From assembly GCA_944319885.1 (NCBI GenBank), contig CALUFC010000002.1, positions 62,001 to 126,000 on the forward strand: 64,000 nucleotides of DNA, read 5' to 3'. The first letter of the stretch is position 1. Each line of letters starts with the position of its first letter. Source of the stretch: an uncultured Coriobacteriaceae bacterium (GTDB lineage: Bacteria; Actinomycetota; Coriobacteriia; Coriobacteriales; Coriobacteriaceae). Below are positions 51,165 to 60,580 of the stretch, in pieces. Under the pieces are notes generated by a model, which saw nothing but the letters and a program-made list of their open reading frames with translations, was not told the DNA's origin and did not search any database. Position numbers and translations under genes: made by a program.

Positions 51165-52025
51165 TCAATTAATTGCGCAATTCAAACTGTCACGACAGCG
51201 TTCGCGAACTTCCTCATGGCCACCTGCAACAGAACGTTCCAAAAGAAGGTTGCACACTCTATCAAAGAACGTCTCGATGGAAAGATCGACATCATACATC
51301 CTGTCTGCCAAGCTAGAGGAAAGCTCTGCACCACTTTGTTCATCCCATGTTGCGAGAATGAGCCCAACCACATCGTATGCATCGTCCTCAGACTGCAACT
51401 TCTGCAGCATAGAAACGATACGCGATAGATTTCCCGCGTCGGAAAGAACATCTTCATGCAACAACATGACAAAACCAGTGACCGCAAGCGGATGTCGACT
51501 TTTCAGGTTCTTGACATCTCCGTATGCCTCTTCAAAGCGGTTTGTCCAGTTCTTGCCAAAAGAACCACTCATGGTCTTGGTGGAAACGAGCAACTCAGGC
51601 CCTGAGGGCCACGTCGCCATCCCAACGTCTACCTGCTTGGAAAACGCAGCGCCTAAAACCCGCGCCTCCGAACCCGGATACGTATGAATACGTTCAAGAC
51701 ATGGCTTCGACGTACTCGATGGCAACCAAGATAGAAAAGACGTGATGGAAGGATCGAGCACCTGTGGAGCATCGTATCTCGGCCATATTGCCTCACGGTC
51801 GAATCCCGCCAGTCGGAGCTCCTCGGCTATCCAAACATCCAAGGCACCTGCTATATTCCCGGACTGCGGGTTGCACCCCTCGCGTGCAGCAACGTCGAGC
51901 AGGAGCTCCAAAACATCCCGCTCGGGCGTTGCCACGCCCCTACGCCAGAAAGCGCGCCCATCAGCACGCATGGTTTTATATGCTTCAATTGCGGCGACAA
52001 GCTTGAGGTATACATCCTTCTTCAT
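51165..52025 (-). CDS. Putative type II restriction endonuclease
   Basis: 286 residues. The assignment rests mainly on position: its ATG overlaps the methyltransferase stop (ATGA) in a two-gene unit. A possible PD-(D/E)xK core is QVDVGMATW...PELLVSTKTM, with Asp133 and Lys150 (a Ser where the acidic residue of ExK is common), followed by NRFEEAYGDVKNLK. The remainder is mixed helix and strand with no recognised recognition domain. GGAGG is 6 nt before the start. GC content is visibly lower than that of the flanking genes, which fits acquisition. The cut site is unknown. Confidence 0.65.
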   Translation of the reverse strand: MKKDVYLKLVAAIEAYKTMRADGRAFWRRGVATPERDVLELLLDVAAREGCNPQSGNIAGALDVWIAEELRLAGFDREAIWPRYDAPQVLDPSITSFLSWLPSSTSKPCLERIHTYPGSEARVLGAAFSKQVDVGMATWPSGPELLVSTKTMSGSFGKNWTNRFEEAYGDVKNLKSRHPLAVTGFVMLLHEDVLSDAGNLSRIVSMLQKLQSEDDAYDVVGLILATWDEQSGAELSSSLADRMYDVDLSIETFFDRVCNLLLERSVAGGHEEVRERCRDSLNCAIN

Positions 52026-53686
52026 GATTTTGCCTCCTTGGCTCGCCGCTGCCTCCGCAATCTCATCTGGTCGCTTGCGCACCTCATCGTATCAATCTCT
52101 TCATCTTCGAGAATGCCCTTCCACAGCGCAGCGTCTACGCAACCAGAAATACTGCTGAAGCGCCTCTCCTCATAGAAACCGTCGATACGATCTCGCAGGG
52201 CCATGAGCTGATCATATCTGTCTACGAGATGATCAAAGGAGGGAACGAGCCATCGCTTCGCTTCTCGAGGCTCGAGTTTCAGAACGCCCCCGCCGTAGCT
52301 CCGACCAGACAACTCTGCAGAAAAAAGCGATACCGATGAAAACGCTGCCATCGGCAGCACGCACTTACCAACATCTCTCATGTCTTCGTTGAATACGAGC
52401 CCATGAACCGAATTGACGCATGTGACATTGGCGTCATTCGCGCAGATGTTAGGACCATGAGCATTCATATAAGTAACGAAGGCATCGGGCGTCGCCGTTA
52501 CAGGAACGCGCCACCAAGGAGACCGCTTTCGACATTTGTATCGAGCCGATACCCCGCGCTGCTCTCCCGTTTGGATATATTGGCATGCAGCAGGTGATGG
52601 ATTGACCGGCCAAAACAGCCTTGTCTTCATTCCACACCCATCGAGTTCGAGCCAATCATCTCGATTGAACGTCACCTTGCGTAAATGGTTCGAGCCGGGA
52701 GGACATGCGGCAATCCAATCCCCGTCAACGAGACCCAGCTCTTCAACTTCGTGCTTCGATAAAACAAAGAAGCTGTTGCAACCGGTTACCGATCCGAGAG
52801 AAAGCCTTCCCCATTCCTTAAGTTCAACCAAGTAACCATCTTCAATGAGGCGCTGAACGATTGTAAGGGAGGTGTCAGGTGCAAGCACATTGGTCCAGCG
52901 TTCCCCGTTGGAAGCAGGCTTCCTCTCTTGAGGGGCAGAACGGTATGCAGAGTCAAGATCCTTGCACTGATACCACGAAATAGAATCGGAAACGCCCGAC
53001 TGGAACCCGTAGGCAAACAATAAAACGACTTCTTCTTGAACCTCTGGGAATATCCGCTCCTCGAAGGTAAATAGCTCTATGCGAGAAAACCTATTCAGCA
53101 GAAACGAGCGAATCGAAGCAGCATAGTTTACCGTGAGCAGTTCTGCAGGCAGAACCATCCCGATGCGTCCGCCCACAGATAGGAACTCACATGAATGCAG
53201 CAAGAAGGGAACCCAAAGTGATGACAGGAGGCTCAGTTTTATACCGCTTCGCTCAGCAATACGCCGAATCTCACGCTGCGAGGCCTCGTCGATGACCTGA
53301 AAACGAACATAGGGAGGATTTCCCACAATCACGTCAAAAGAGCAATTCGCCTGATATTGCAGAAAATCCCCAACCGTGATCTGGCAGGCAAATCCGTGCT
53401 TCCTCAACCGATCCACAGCAGCTTTTGCGCTCGGCGCATGCAGCTCACACCCGTGAACATGATCGCGCACATCCTGTTCGGTGGCACCCAGCTCACGTAA
53501 TCGTCTGCAAGAAGCCAGCAGAAATTCCGCCTCGCCGCATGAAGGCTCAAAAACCCGGTTGCTCTTTTCAGAGATAAGCCTGCTGGAAATAAAATCCGCA
53601 AGCTTTGATGGCGTAAAAAACGCTCCGCGCCGCTTTCTTCTTTCTGGGGCATCCTGCCGCTCAGTTAATACCGATCCATAAGCCAT
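52022..53686 (-). CDS. N6-adenine DNA methyltransferase (TaqI-like, type II R-M)
   Basis: 554 residues. Motif X is RGAFFTPSKLADF (21 onwards), motif I FEPSCGEAEFL (46-56), and motif IV VIVGNPPYVRF with NPPY at 123-126; GGRIGMVLPAELLTVNYA is the motif VI-like strand. The order X-I-IV is the gamma class (M.TaqI/Eco57I type). The C-terminal 300 residues are the target-recognition region. AAGGAGG precedes the ATG at 53686. It is the first gene of the R-M unit, so the methylase is made before the nuclease. GC content and codon use are lower than in the surrounding genes. Confidence 0.88.
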   Translation of the reverse strand: MAYGSVLTERQDAPERRKRRGAFFTPSKLADFISSRLISEKSNRVFEPSCGEAEFLLASCRRLRELGATEQDVRDHVHGCELHAPSAKAAVDRLRKHGFACQITVGDFLQYQANCSFDVIVGNPPYVRFQVIDEASQREIRRIAERSGIKLSLLSSLWVPFLLHSCEFLSVGGRIGMVLPAELLTVNYAASIRSFLLNRFSRIELFTFEERIFPEVQEEVVLLFAYGFQSGVSDSISWYQCKDLDSAYRSAPQERKPASNGERWTNVLAPDTSLTIVQRLIEDGYLVELKEWGRLSLGSVTGCNSFFVLSKHEVEELGLVDGDWIAACPPGSNHLRKVTFNRDDWLELDGCGMKTRLFWPVNPSPAACQYIQTGEQRGVSARYKCRKRSPWWRVPVTATPDAFVTYMNAHGPNICANDANVTCVNSVHGLVFNEDMRDVGKCVLPMAAFSSVSLFSAELSGRSYGGGVLKLEPREAKRWLVPSFDHLVDRYDQLMALRDRIDGFYEERRFSSISGCVDAALWKGILEDEEIDTMRCASDQMRLRRQRRAKEAKS

Positions 53687-53751
53687 GCGTCACCTCCTTG
53701 TACGCATTGACTATATCAATTTGTGCGGACATCAGCGATCTATCAACATCA

Positions 53752-53780
53752 ATAATACAAACATATGTTCGTTTATTCAA
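53752..53780 (-). promoter_or_regulatory. R-M promoter with LexA-type palindrome in the spacer
   Basis: Leftward TTGAAT (53775-53780), exactly 17 nt, TATTAT (53752-53757), about 65 bp before the methyltransferase start. Inside the spacer, 53758-53771 reads CGAACATATGTTTG on the minus strand, matching the Gram-positive LexA box pattern GAAC-N4-GTT(C/T). A bound repressor would occlude the promoter. Confidence 0.6.
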
Positions 53781-53800
53781 GAGCAATTCACGCTGCGGAA

Positions 53801-53839
53801 AGATCAGGGTCGACGCGATTGCAGCATCGACCCTGATCT
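53801..53839 (-). terminator. Terminator of the pilus/Hsp70/J operon
   Basis: A 13-bp perfect stem (53801-53813 with 53827-53839; AGATCAGGGTCGA) has a 13-nt loop. Read leftward it ends in TTTCC. It lies 115 bp after the J-protein stop and just upstream of the R-M promoter. Confidence 0.65.
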
Positions 53840-53953
53840 GTGCAAACCGAAAAATGCGCACGAAGCGAACGCTACTTGGATACAGAGGGAATCCACAGGT
53901 CGCGTACGAGTGCGTGGGCAGGAGGCGCCGCGTAGCATCAGAGGCGAGCGAAT

Positions 53954-55252
53954 TTATCCGGTTTCCAACGCATCCCAGAACTGCTCGCGCAGCCTATCCT
54001 TGCGCTCAAGCATATCCTCCTCCTGATTCATCCGCCCTGAATCCCCTACAGCAGCACCACTCTCTACGGCAGCGCCATCCCCTATGGCAGTCTTCCCTTC
54101 CTCGGGTGCAGGCGAGGCGGTCTCGCTCGGCTCCATCTCCGCTACCTCGCACGACGTGACCTCGGTCACAGTTCCACTTAGAGCCACGGTCAAACTGAGC
54201 AGATACGTCGTACCGCTCCCAAGCTCCTTAACCGTACATAAACCATCAAGCTCCCAATACGCCTCCCCAAAGGGCTCGATCGCAGTGATATCGGACACCT
54301 CGAACTCACCGCCGCCAAGCTCGTCGGCCATATAATCCGTGATGAAAGCCTTGTTCTCATCGGCGTTTTTCGCCAACAGCCCATCGATATCCTCGAAGGC
54401 AAACTCCGACCGCTCCTTCTCGAGATTGCGCCCGAAGTCTTCAACCTGCGTCTCGAGAGCCTGCTCCTTCTCATGCACTTGCTCCCTGTCCCATAGAAGC
54501 AAAAGAGCAAAACCTATGGACAGCACCAGCGCGACCGTCCAGGCAGCAGCGGCGATACGCTTCCTATGGAAGCTCCTGCGCGCACCCAGGCATTCAAAGG
54601 TCAACGTTCCCTCAGGTGCCTTAAGAGCCTTGAAGAGCTCGCTGAGCTGATGCCTGTCCGCCCTCTCCACATGCCGATGCAGGATGCTCCACACCTGCTC
54701 GTCGAAGGCCTCTCCTACCGGCCAGAACCGCTCGCAATCGTTACGATGCAAAAACGTGAGTGCCTCCGGACGATTCAGACCGCCCTCAAAGGCCGCTCTA
54801 AGCTCATCACACCACGCTTCCGCTTCCTGCTCGAGGACGACATCCTCCTCCAAGCCTGCGCGAAGATAGTCTGGAACGGCAAACTCGTCGTATCGCGCAG
54901 CCCGCTCGCGATGCATGCCCTGACGCGCACCATCGTACCCCAGCTCGCGATCAACCGGCGTGTCATGCGCCTGAGGCCGAGCATATCGCTCTTCCTCCCG
55001 CTCGTCCTTATCATCCGCCGCATTCGCTGTCTCATAGCGCTCTTCAACGGGAACCGAGACGCGCGGCATGTGCTTGGCGCGACGCACGTGAGCGAGCGCC
55101 ATCTCATATGCTTCGCGAATGCGCTCGTACTCATCGGGATGATCTTCGGGATGATAGAGCGATGCAAGCCGCGCATGCGCACGCCGCACGTCGCGCGCGG
55201 AGGACGCCTCCTCATCGAGTCCGAGGATCTTAAATGCCTCGTGAACTGTCAT
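53954..55252 (-). CDS. Membrane-anchored J-domain protein
   Basis: 432 residues. The N-terminal J domain reads MTVHEAFKILGLDEEASSARDVRRAHARLASLYHPEDHPDEYERIREAYEMALAH in type. At the HPD position it has HPE, with another HPD five residues on. An acidic linker and a helical region of about 90 residues (DEFAVPDYLRAGL ... FWPVGEAFDEQVWSIL) follow. One membrane helix (AAAWTVALVLSIGFALLLLW, about 233-252) leads to a coiled coil and an outer alpha+beta domain with an NTF2/lumazine-like strand pattern, then a Ser/Ala/Glu-rich tail. Its ATG overlaps the Hsp70-like stop (ATGA). It probably brings that Hsp70 to the membrane where pilins are exported. The role is inferred. Confidence 0.83.
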   Translation of the reverse strand: MTVHEAFKILGLDEEASSARDVRRAHARLASLYHPEDHPDEYERIREAYEMALAHVRRAKHMPRVSVPVEERYETANAADDKDEREEERYARPQAHDTPVDRELGYDGARQGMHRERAARYDEFAVPDYLRAGLEEDVVLEQEAEAWCDELRAAFEGGLNRPEALTFLHRNDCERFWPVGEAFDEQVWSILHRHVERADRHQLSELFKALKAPEGTLTFECLGARRSFHRKRIAAAAWTVALVLSIGFALLLLWDREQVHEKEQALETQVEDFGRNLEKERSEFAFEDIDGLLAKNADENKAFITDYMADELGGGEFEVSDITAIEPFGEAYWELDGLCTVKELGSGTTYLLSLTVALSGTVTEVTSCEVAEMEPSETASPAPEEGKTAIGDGAAVESGAAVGDSGRMNQEEDMLERKDRLREQFWDALETG

Positions 55253-57075
55253 GACAGCGTCCCTTCGTCCCCTTGTTCGCCCTCATCCTGCTCGATCTGG
55301 TCGTCGGAATCGTCAGCTGTGTCCCATGAATTCGGATCCATCCAATCGATATCCCACTGTGCCGCATCGCTCGCAGCAAAGAACGCATCCGCACCGGTAT
55401 CGCTCTCAACCATGTCCATCAATTGATGGAACTCCTCGATACGCTCCCTGATCCTGCGTACGCTGCCCCCCGCCAAAGCGTTCGAGCGGAATTCGTCGAA
55501 CGCGTTCTTCAAAAGCTGCTGAGCATCCTCGCTGCCCACCATATCGAAGAGATCCTCGGCGCGTTTCACCGCAAGACGGTACTCGGTGTTCGTGCTATCC
55601 AGCTTGATTTCACTCACCGTCGCTCGCAGCTGCACGTGCTCTTCGCCCGCCTTCAGCCGCCTCCAGCTCCTACCTTCATACACGTAGCGCGCGACAACGT
55701 TGCAATCTTTGACGCGCAGCTCGAGTGCCAGCAGACAGTTGATGTCGTAGAACAGCTTCGCAGAGCATTCCCTATACTTGTCTTTTGACGTTCCGACCTT
55801 GATCGATAGCTCGGTGAGCTGCTTGTTGTACTGGGGATAGATGCTTTCGCCTTGATAGATATCAAACGTGACGAACTTTCTCGTGCCAGGCACGTAAAAC
55901 GTAACTTCCCCTTGCGCAGGAAGCCTGGTATTCCGTTTGATGATGAACGAGCTCCGTAGGGAGTATGTCTCGAGGTCCCCCAACGAAGTCGATAGCGAAA
56001 AGGGGCAGACATCGGAAAGCAGGATGTCGCGCACGCCCTCGCTCCGTTGCATCACGCCGACGTACATCCCCAGACCGAGCGCAATCGCGTAATCGCATTG
56101 TTCGGTCGAGGTCACCGGAACGTTCAGAGCCGCCATGAGATAACGGCGAACAACCGGCATATGCGAGGATCCGCCCACCATAACCAGCGAGGTAATTTCC
56201 TCGGGCTCGAAGCCCGCATCGCCGAGCGCTCGCTTGAGCGGAATGGACATCCTTTTGAAGATCTTGCAGGACAGCTCATAGAGACGCCGGCACGTAAGAT
56301 GGAGCGGCTTATCGTAGCCGGGCGCCTGCACGGAAACGTCTGTCTCGGCATCCATCGTGTCGAGCCGCCGCTTCGCCCGCTCCGCAGCGAGCCGCAGCTC
56401 CTCGTACAGAGGCGTGCCCGGGTCGGGATGGATCTGCCCGTTGACCGCACTGAGCTCACGCGCGATCACTGCATCGAAATCTATGCCTCCCAGCTGGTTA
56501 TCACCCGAGACGGCGCACGTGTTCACCACGTTCTCAAAGCAGTCGACAACCGAGACGTCTAAGGTTCCACCGCCGAAGTCAAAGACGACGAAGGTTTCCT
56601 CGCTCTCAAGATCGTGGTTGGCAAGCGCCGCTGCCGAGGGCTCATTGATCAATCGGTTGACCCGAATGCCCGCGATCTCCGCCGCGCGCTTCGTCGCCAC
56701 GCGCTGGGCGATGTCGAAATATGCCGGCACGCTTACCACCGCCTCGGTGACCGGCTCGCCTAGATACGCCTCCGCATCCTCCACGAGCTGGCGCAACACG
56801 CACGCCGATAGTTCCTCCGGCGTATAGCTTCTCCCGGCGAGCTTGACCTTCTCGTCCGAGCCCATGAGGCGCTTGAACCGCGCGCAGGTTCGCTCGGGGT
56901 GCGTGGCCAAGCACGCCGCCGCCGGCGCTCCCACAACGGGACCATGCTCCCCTATGGTGACGACGCTGGGAGTGAGATAGGAGCCATACGCGTTTGGTAT
57001 GAGTTCCGACTTGCCATTCCGCCAAGTCGCAACCAAGCTGTTTGTTGTTCCAAGGTCGATCCCCACAATCGCCAT
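55249..57075 (-). CDS. Hsp70/DnaK-like chaperone of the pilus operon
   Basis: 608 residues. The ATPase domain is complete: MAIVGIDLGTTNSLVATW, the P-loop region FVVFDFGGGTLDVSVVD, INEPSAAALANHDL and MVGGSSHMPVVRRYL. A substrate-binding-like beta domain (LRSSFIIKRNTRLPAQGEVTFY ... YQGESIYPQYNKQLTELSI) follows, then a short helical end. The beta domain is divergent and lacks the long DnaK lid and C-terminal EEVD-like tail, so this is not the housekeeping DnaK. The start is fixed at 57075 by GGAG and by the Hsp70 N-terminus; the longer frame is a shadow. It is 14 bp after a sortase gene and coupled to the J gene. Confidence 0.88.
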   Translation of the reverse strand: MAIVGIDLGTTNSLVATWRNGKSELIPNAYGSYLTPSVVTIGEHGPVVGAPAAACLATHPERTCARFKRLMGSDEKVKLAGRSYTPEELSACVLRQLVEDAEAYLGEPVTEAVVSVPAYFDIAQRVATKRAAEIAGIRVNRLINEPSAAALANHDLESEETFVVFDFGGGTLDVSVVDCFENVVNTCAVSGDNQLGGIDFDAVIARELSAVNGQIHPDPGTPLYEELRLAAERAKRRLDTMDAETDVSVQAPGYDKPLHLTCRRLYELSCKIFKRMSIPLKRALGDAGFEPEEITSLVMVGGSSHMPVVRRYLMAALNVPVTSTEQCDYAIALGLGMYVGVMQRSEGVRDILLSDVCPFSLSTSLGDLETYSLRSSFIIKRNTRLPAQGEVTFYVPGTRKFVTFDIYQGESIYPQYNKQLTELSIKVGTSKDKYRECSAKLFYDINCLLALELRVKDCNVVARYVYEGRSWRRLKAGEEHVQLRATVSEIKLDSTNTEYRLAVKRAEDLFDMVGSEDAQQLLKNAFDEFRSNALAGGSVRRIRERIEEFHQLMDMVESDTGADAFFAASDAAQWDIDWMDPNSWDTADDSDDQIEQDEGEQGDEGTLS

Positions 57076-57089
57076 GCCGCACTCCAATT

Positions 57090-57815
57090 CTAAGAACGAC
57101 GCTCTATCTGCTCGCAATACACCACGTAGCGTTGATAGTTCTCGTAAAGCGGGTGGCAGGTAACCAGCGTGAGCATGGTCTTTCCCTGCTGTATCTTCAC
57201 TGCCTCGATATCCGAGGGGTCGATCACCGCGGTTCCCGTCACGCGATATACAAGCGTTTCCCACGGATTGTCCACGTACACCTCATCACCCGCGACGAGG
57301 CGAGGGATGTTGTTGAAATACGTGTTGGCCCGGTAACCTCGATGCCCGGCTATGACCGCATTCGCCGAGACCCCCTCGACCGCGCGCATCGGCAGGCTCG
57401 TCTGCGAGAGATGGGCCGCGCCCGCATCGATATGCTCTTCCGTAGCGCCCAGATACACGGGCATATCGATCTGCGCGGCAGGAATTCTAAGACGAGCGAA
57501 GATCTCGTCTGAAAACCCCCAGCGGGCGAGGTCGAAGCTGGGCTCCTCGTAGCTCCAGGCATCCTTGAGGCCGGCCTGTCCCGCATTATCGAGCTCGCGG
57601 TTGTACGCATCGACCGCCCTGCGCAGATCTTGCAGAACGGTCCCGGCGTCTTGCAGCTGCCCCACCGACGCCTCAAAGCGCTCGATCTCCTGCGTCATCC
57701 CAATGCCGCGGCACCACGCCTCGACGTACGGAAACGCCGCGATGGCGATCCCCGCGATCACGCCCGCGCCCGCGAGAGCCCTCAGCACACGTATGCGCCC
57801 CTCCTCAGCGCCCAT
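57090..57815 (-). CDS. srtC: Sortase (pilin-polymerising, class C-like), second copy
   Basis: 241 residues from ATG 57815. One N-terminal membrane helix (VLRALAGAGVIAGIAIAAFPYVE) precedes a sortase barrel with AVIAGHRGYRANTYFNNI (catalytic His), MLTLVTCHPLYENYQRYVVYCE (catalytic Cys in TCHP, Arg after it). Class C enzymes usually read TLxTCTP and carry an N-terminal DPW/DPF lid; the lid is not obvious here and there is no C-terminal helix. Its start overlaps the previous sortase by 11 bp. It may load the tip or anchor subunit. Confidence 0.88.
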   Translation of the reverse strand: MGAEEGRIRVLRALAGAGVIAGIAIAAFPYVEAWCRGIGMTQEIERFEASVGQLQDAGTVLQDLRRAVDAYNRELDNAGQAGLKDAWSYEEPSFDLARWGFSDEIFARLRIPAAQIDMPVYLGATEEHIDAGAAHLSQTSLPMRAVEGVSANAVIAGHRGYRANTYFNNIPRLVAGDEVYVDNPWETLVYRVTGTAVIDPSDIEAVKIQQGKTMLTLVTCHPLYENYQRYVVYCEQIERRS

Positions 57816-58767
57816 GACGACGCCTCGTCGATGCGATGATCTTCCTTGCTGCCACAACGACACCGAGCACGACGGCTCCCAACGCCACGCCAGCTTGGAA
57901 GGGGCTCACCCGCCGCATATCGTCACCTTCGGCGGCAGCCCGCTTGGGATCATACGGGCAGCGCTCTCCCCGCACGAGCAAGCGATGCGTGTTCACGCCA
58001 TAGGGCGTGCAGGTTGCGAGCGTCACATAGTCGTGCCCAGCATGCGCACTGAGCTTTGCCATCTCATCTGGCTCTATGACCGAAATATCGTCCACGCGGT
58101 ATGCCATGACCTCATCGAGCACCGTGATATAGAACTCGTCGCCTATCTTGAGCTCATCGAGACGGGAGAAGAGCTCTGCTTGAGGCATACCGCGATGCGC
58201 TGTAAGTACGGGATTTCGACCCACCTCACCAATGGGCAGCGCCGTCTGCTCGATATGGCCCACGCCTTTTGCAAGCACCTCTTCGCTAGAGCCATGGTAG
58301 ATGGGAAGCTGAACAGAGATCGCGGGGATCTCGATGTATCCCATAACGCCATCGCCCGCCAAATTAAGCACCTGTTCGTAGTTCTCGGGCAAGGCATAGC
58401 CGCTACCGGGAACAAACGGATCGTGTACCGGATCTCCTGCAAGGTTCTCGTTGTATTCAACTGCCTCGGCGCGGGCATGCTCTAAAACCTCGGGAGCATA
58501 CTGAGCAACGGACTGCTCGTAATCGACGATGACAGAACTTGCATGCAGCTCTGAGAGATAATTGCTGATCGCGGGATACGCCATGATCAAGAGCCCGATG
58601 ACGACAAGAGCCGCGCCCGCGAGCGTCTGCGGGAACCGCTTGGAATGTTGGCGGGCGGCACCGTACGCTGAACGGCGCGACGCGCCCGCGCTATACGACG
58701 AGCCCGCCCAAGCGGCAGTGTGCACGGATCGCGGCCTCACTGCCACAGGAGGACGAACGGTATCCAT
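57805..58767 (-). CDS. srtC: Class C sortase (pilin polymerase)
   Basis: 320 residues from ATG 58767 (a GTG at 58809 is possible). An N-terminal cytoplasmic segment and membrane helix (ALVVIGLLIMAYPAISNYL) are followed by the lid motif HDPFVPG, then the barrel with NPVLTAHRGMPQAELFSRL (catalytic His), YVTLATCTPYGVNTHRLLVRGER (catalytic Cys and Arg) and a C-terminal membrane helix. Lid plus two helices is the classic class C layout for building covalent pili. It follows the major pilin gene after a strong hairpin. Confidence 0.93.
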   Translation of the reverse strand: MDTVRPPVAVRPRSVHTAAWAGSSYSAGASRRSAYGAARQHSKRFPQTLAGAALVVIGLLIMAYPAISNYLSELHASSVIVDYEQSVAQYAPEVLEHARAEAVEYNENLAGDPVHDPFVPGSGYALPENYEQVLNLAGDGVMGYIEIPAISVQLPIYHGSSEEVLAKGVGHIEQTALPIGEVGRNPVLTAHRGMPQAELFSRLDELKIGDEFYITVLDEVMAYRVDDISVIEPDEMAKLSAHAGHDYVTLATCTPYGVNTHRLLVRGERCPYDPKRAAAEGDDMRRVSPFQAGVALGAVVLGVVVAARKIIASTRRRHGR

Positions 58768-58826
58768 ACGCGCTCGTTGCTGAAAGTCATCGCATCCCAA
58801 TGAGATCACCCATCATGTCGGGGGAA

Positions 58827-58862
58827 GGGGATCCGGCCGGAGCACGCTCCAGCCGGATCCCC
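58827..58862 (-). terminator. Strong hairpin between pilin and sortase genes
   Basis: An 11-bp perfect stem (58827-58837 with 58852-58862, GGGGATCCGGC) has four further inner pairs. Only a C-rich tail with TTCC follows leftward. It is probably a partial terminator or RNA-processing/stability stem that lets pilin be made in excess over sortase. Confidence 0.7.
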
Positions 58863-58907
58863 CACGTTTAATCGAACGCCCTTGAAACCCTTGAAAAAAG
58901 ATGCTGC

Positions 58908-60476
58908 TTATGCGCGGTCGTCACGCTTGCGCAGCGCGTACAGCGCTCCCACACCGCAGGCGATGACAACGACGCCCGCCGCGGTAAAGAGTGCGGTACC
59001 CATACCGCCCGTGGTGGGAAGCACAAAGCCCTTGTTGTTCACAACCTCCACAGGCACATAGCCGATCTTGCCGGATTGCTCGCCCTGAACGTGCCCGGTA
59101 TACTCTCCCTGGCTCTCAGTCGCCTTAATCACGACCTCTATCGGGGAGATAGGGTTGTAGCCCTCGGGAGTCTTGGACTCATACAGCGTATACGTTCCCG
59201 CAGCAAGACCTTTGAGGTCGAGCTTGCCCTGGCTGGACACCACGAGGGTCTTGTTCGCGCCGCCCTCGGAAGCCTTTGCCACGCGATACTGGCCATCGCC
59301 AATCTTGATGAACTGAATCTCGGTGCCATCCTCATCGGTCAGGTAGAACTCGGCACCTGCAAGCGGCTGCTTGTTGCCATCGACCTTGCTCACGTCGATA
59401 CCGTAGGTGTATACCTTGACCTTGTCGGTGTTCTCACGCCAGTTGCCGTCTGGATCACGCCAAACGATGCGAGCATCATTCTCGTTGCCAAGTTCGCCCA
59501 CAACCGCGTTCTCGTTCACCGTGGCAGAGTAGGTAACCGAGATGGACGGATACTGCTGCTTATCAAGGAACGTCTTAGTGAACGTGATGAGGAAGGTCAT
59601 CGGGGTGCTCGACTCCGGATGCTTGGCATCCGTAGTGTTCAGCGTATAGTCAGTACCGGCAGAAAGCAAGGTCTTCCGACCTCCGGAGCTGACACCATAG
59701 ACCTTGATGCTCGACGTATCGAGTGTAAGACCGTCACACATGGTATCGCCCACGTACAGCTCACGATTGGTGGATCCCTCCGCCCACTGGGGAATCTGCG
59801 AATCGATGACGTACGGCACAACGTCGCCGACCTGATACTGATTCGTGTCGTCATCCTCGCGCCCCGTGCTATCATCGAACTTCTTATCGATGGTGATAGG
59901 TTCGCGCTTGAGCGTCACGTTGTAGTTGTCCTCGATTGTCCATTGGCCTTCATTGAGAACTGGAACCAGGTTGACAACAGCTTCCTTGTAGTTGTAGCTG
60001 ATACTGCTCGTAGAGAGCAGGAGGTAGGAGCCCATCTGGAGCTTTCCGCTCGTTGTATTTCCAGTCAGCTTTTGGCTCGGTCCAAGGATCACGTCACGGC
60101 TTCAAATAGCGTCGCCAAGCTTTTTGAAGAACGTTTCCTTCTGCGTTGAAGTGAGGCTCTGGGTGAATTGGTCGCTTACTTTGCCGTTCGCACCAACATA
60201 TGAAGGGTAATTATTTCGTACCCAGCTGACAACATTCGTAGTCGATCCACCCGCGCTGTTCCAGTAATACCCCTCGGGCGAAGCCTGTCCATCTTCCCAC
60301 TTAACGGTAATTACCTGGTAGACCGAAGTTTCGGTTGCTGATTCGGCACCAGAAACGGTAATTGTTGCCGTGGACCGATTGGTCGCATTTGCCGCATGTG
60401 CTGGCGTCGCAGCAAAGACCATCGCGACCAATGCTACGAAAGCGGCGAACAATACCTGCAGCCTTCTCTTTCCCAT
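58908..60476 (-). pseudogene. Major LPXTG pilin gene interrupted by one in-frame TGA
   Basis: One continuous reading frame of 522 codons broken only by TGA at 60102-60104 (codon 125). The first part has a ribosome site AAAGGAG, a signal peptide ending in TPAHA, and the start of a pilin domain. After the TGA the same frame continues SRDVILGPSQKLTGN into isopeptide-type pilin domains. It has an E-box (LYESKTPEGYN), Cna-B-like segment (LAGAEFYLTDEDGTEI), sorting signal LPTTG, a hydrophobic helix and a basic tail. No good internal start lies after the stop. CGA-to-TGA or TGG-to-TGA by a single change would explain it. Read-through, phase change or a sequencing error are alternatives. Confidence 0.8.
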
Positions 60477-60580
60477 ATTGTACTTTCTCCTTTCACCCAG
60501 CCCCAGTTTAATAGGGCAAGATCCACTGCATCGGCAGCTGCGCTGGTTTACATGGCGCAGCCTAGGTATGAGGCGTCACG

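Noticed and set aside
60102-60104. Selenocysteine or other recoding at the pilin TGA
   Set aside because: No convincing SECIS-type stem-loop directly downstream and no reason for Sec in a pilin. Kept only as a remote alternative to a nonsense change.
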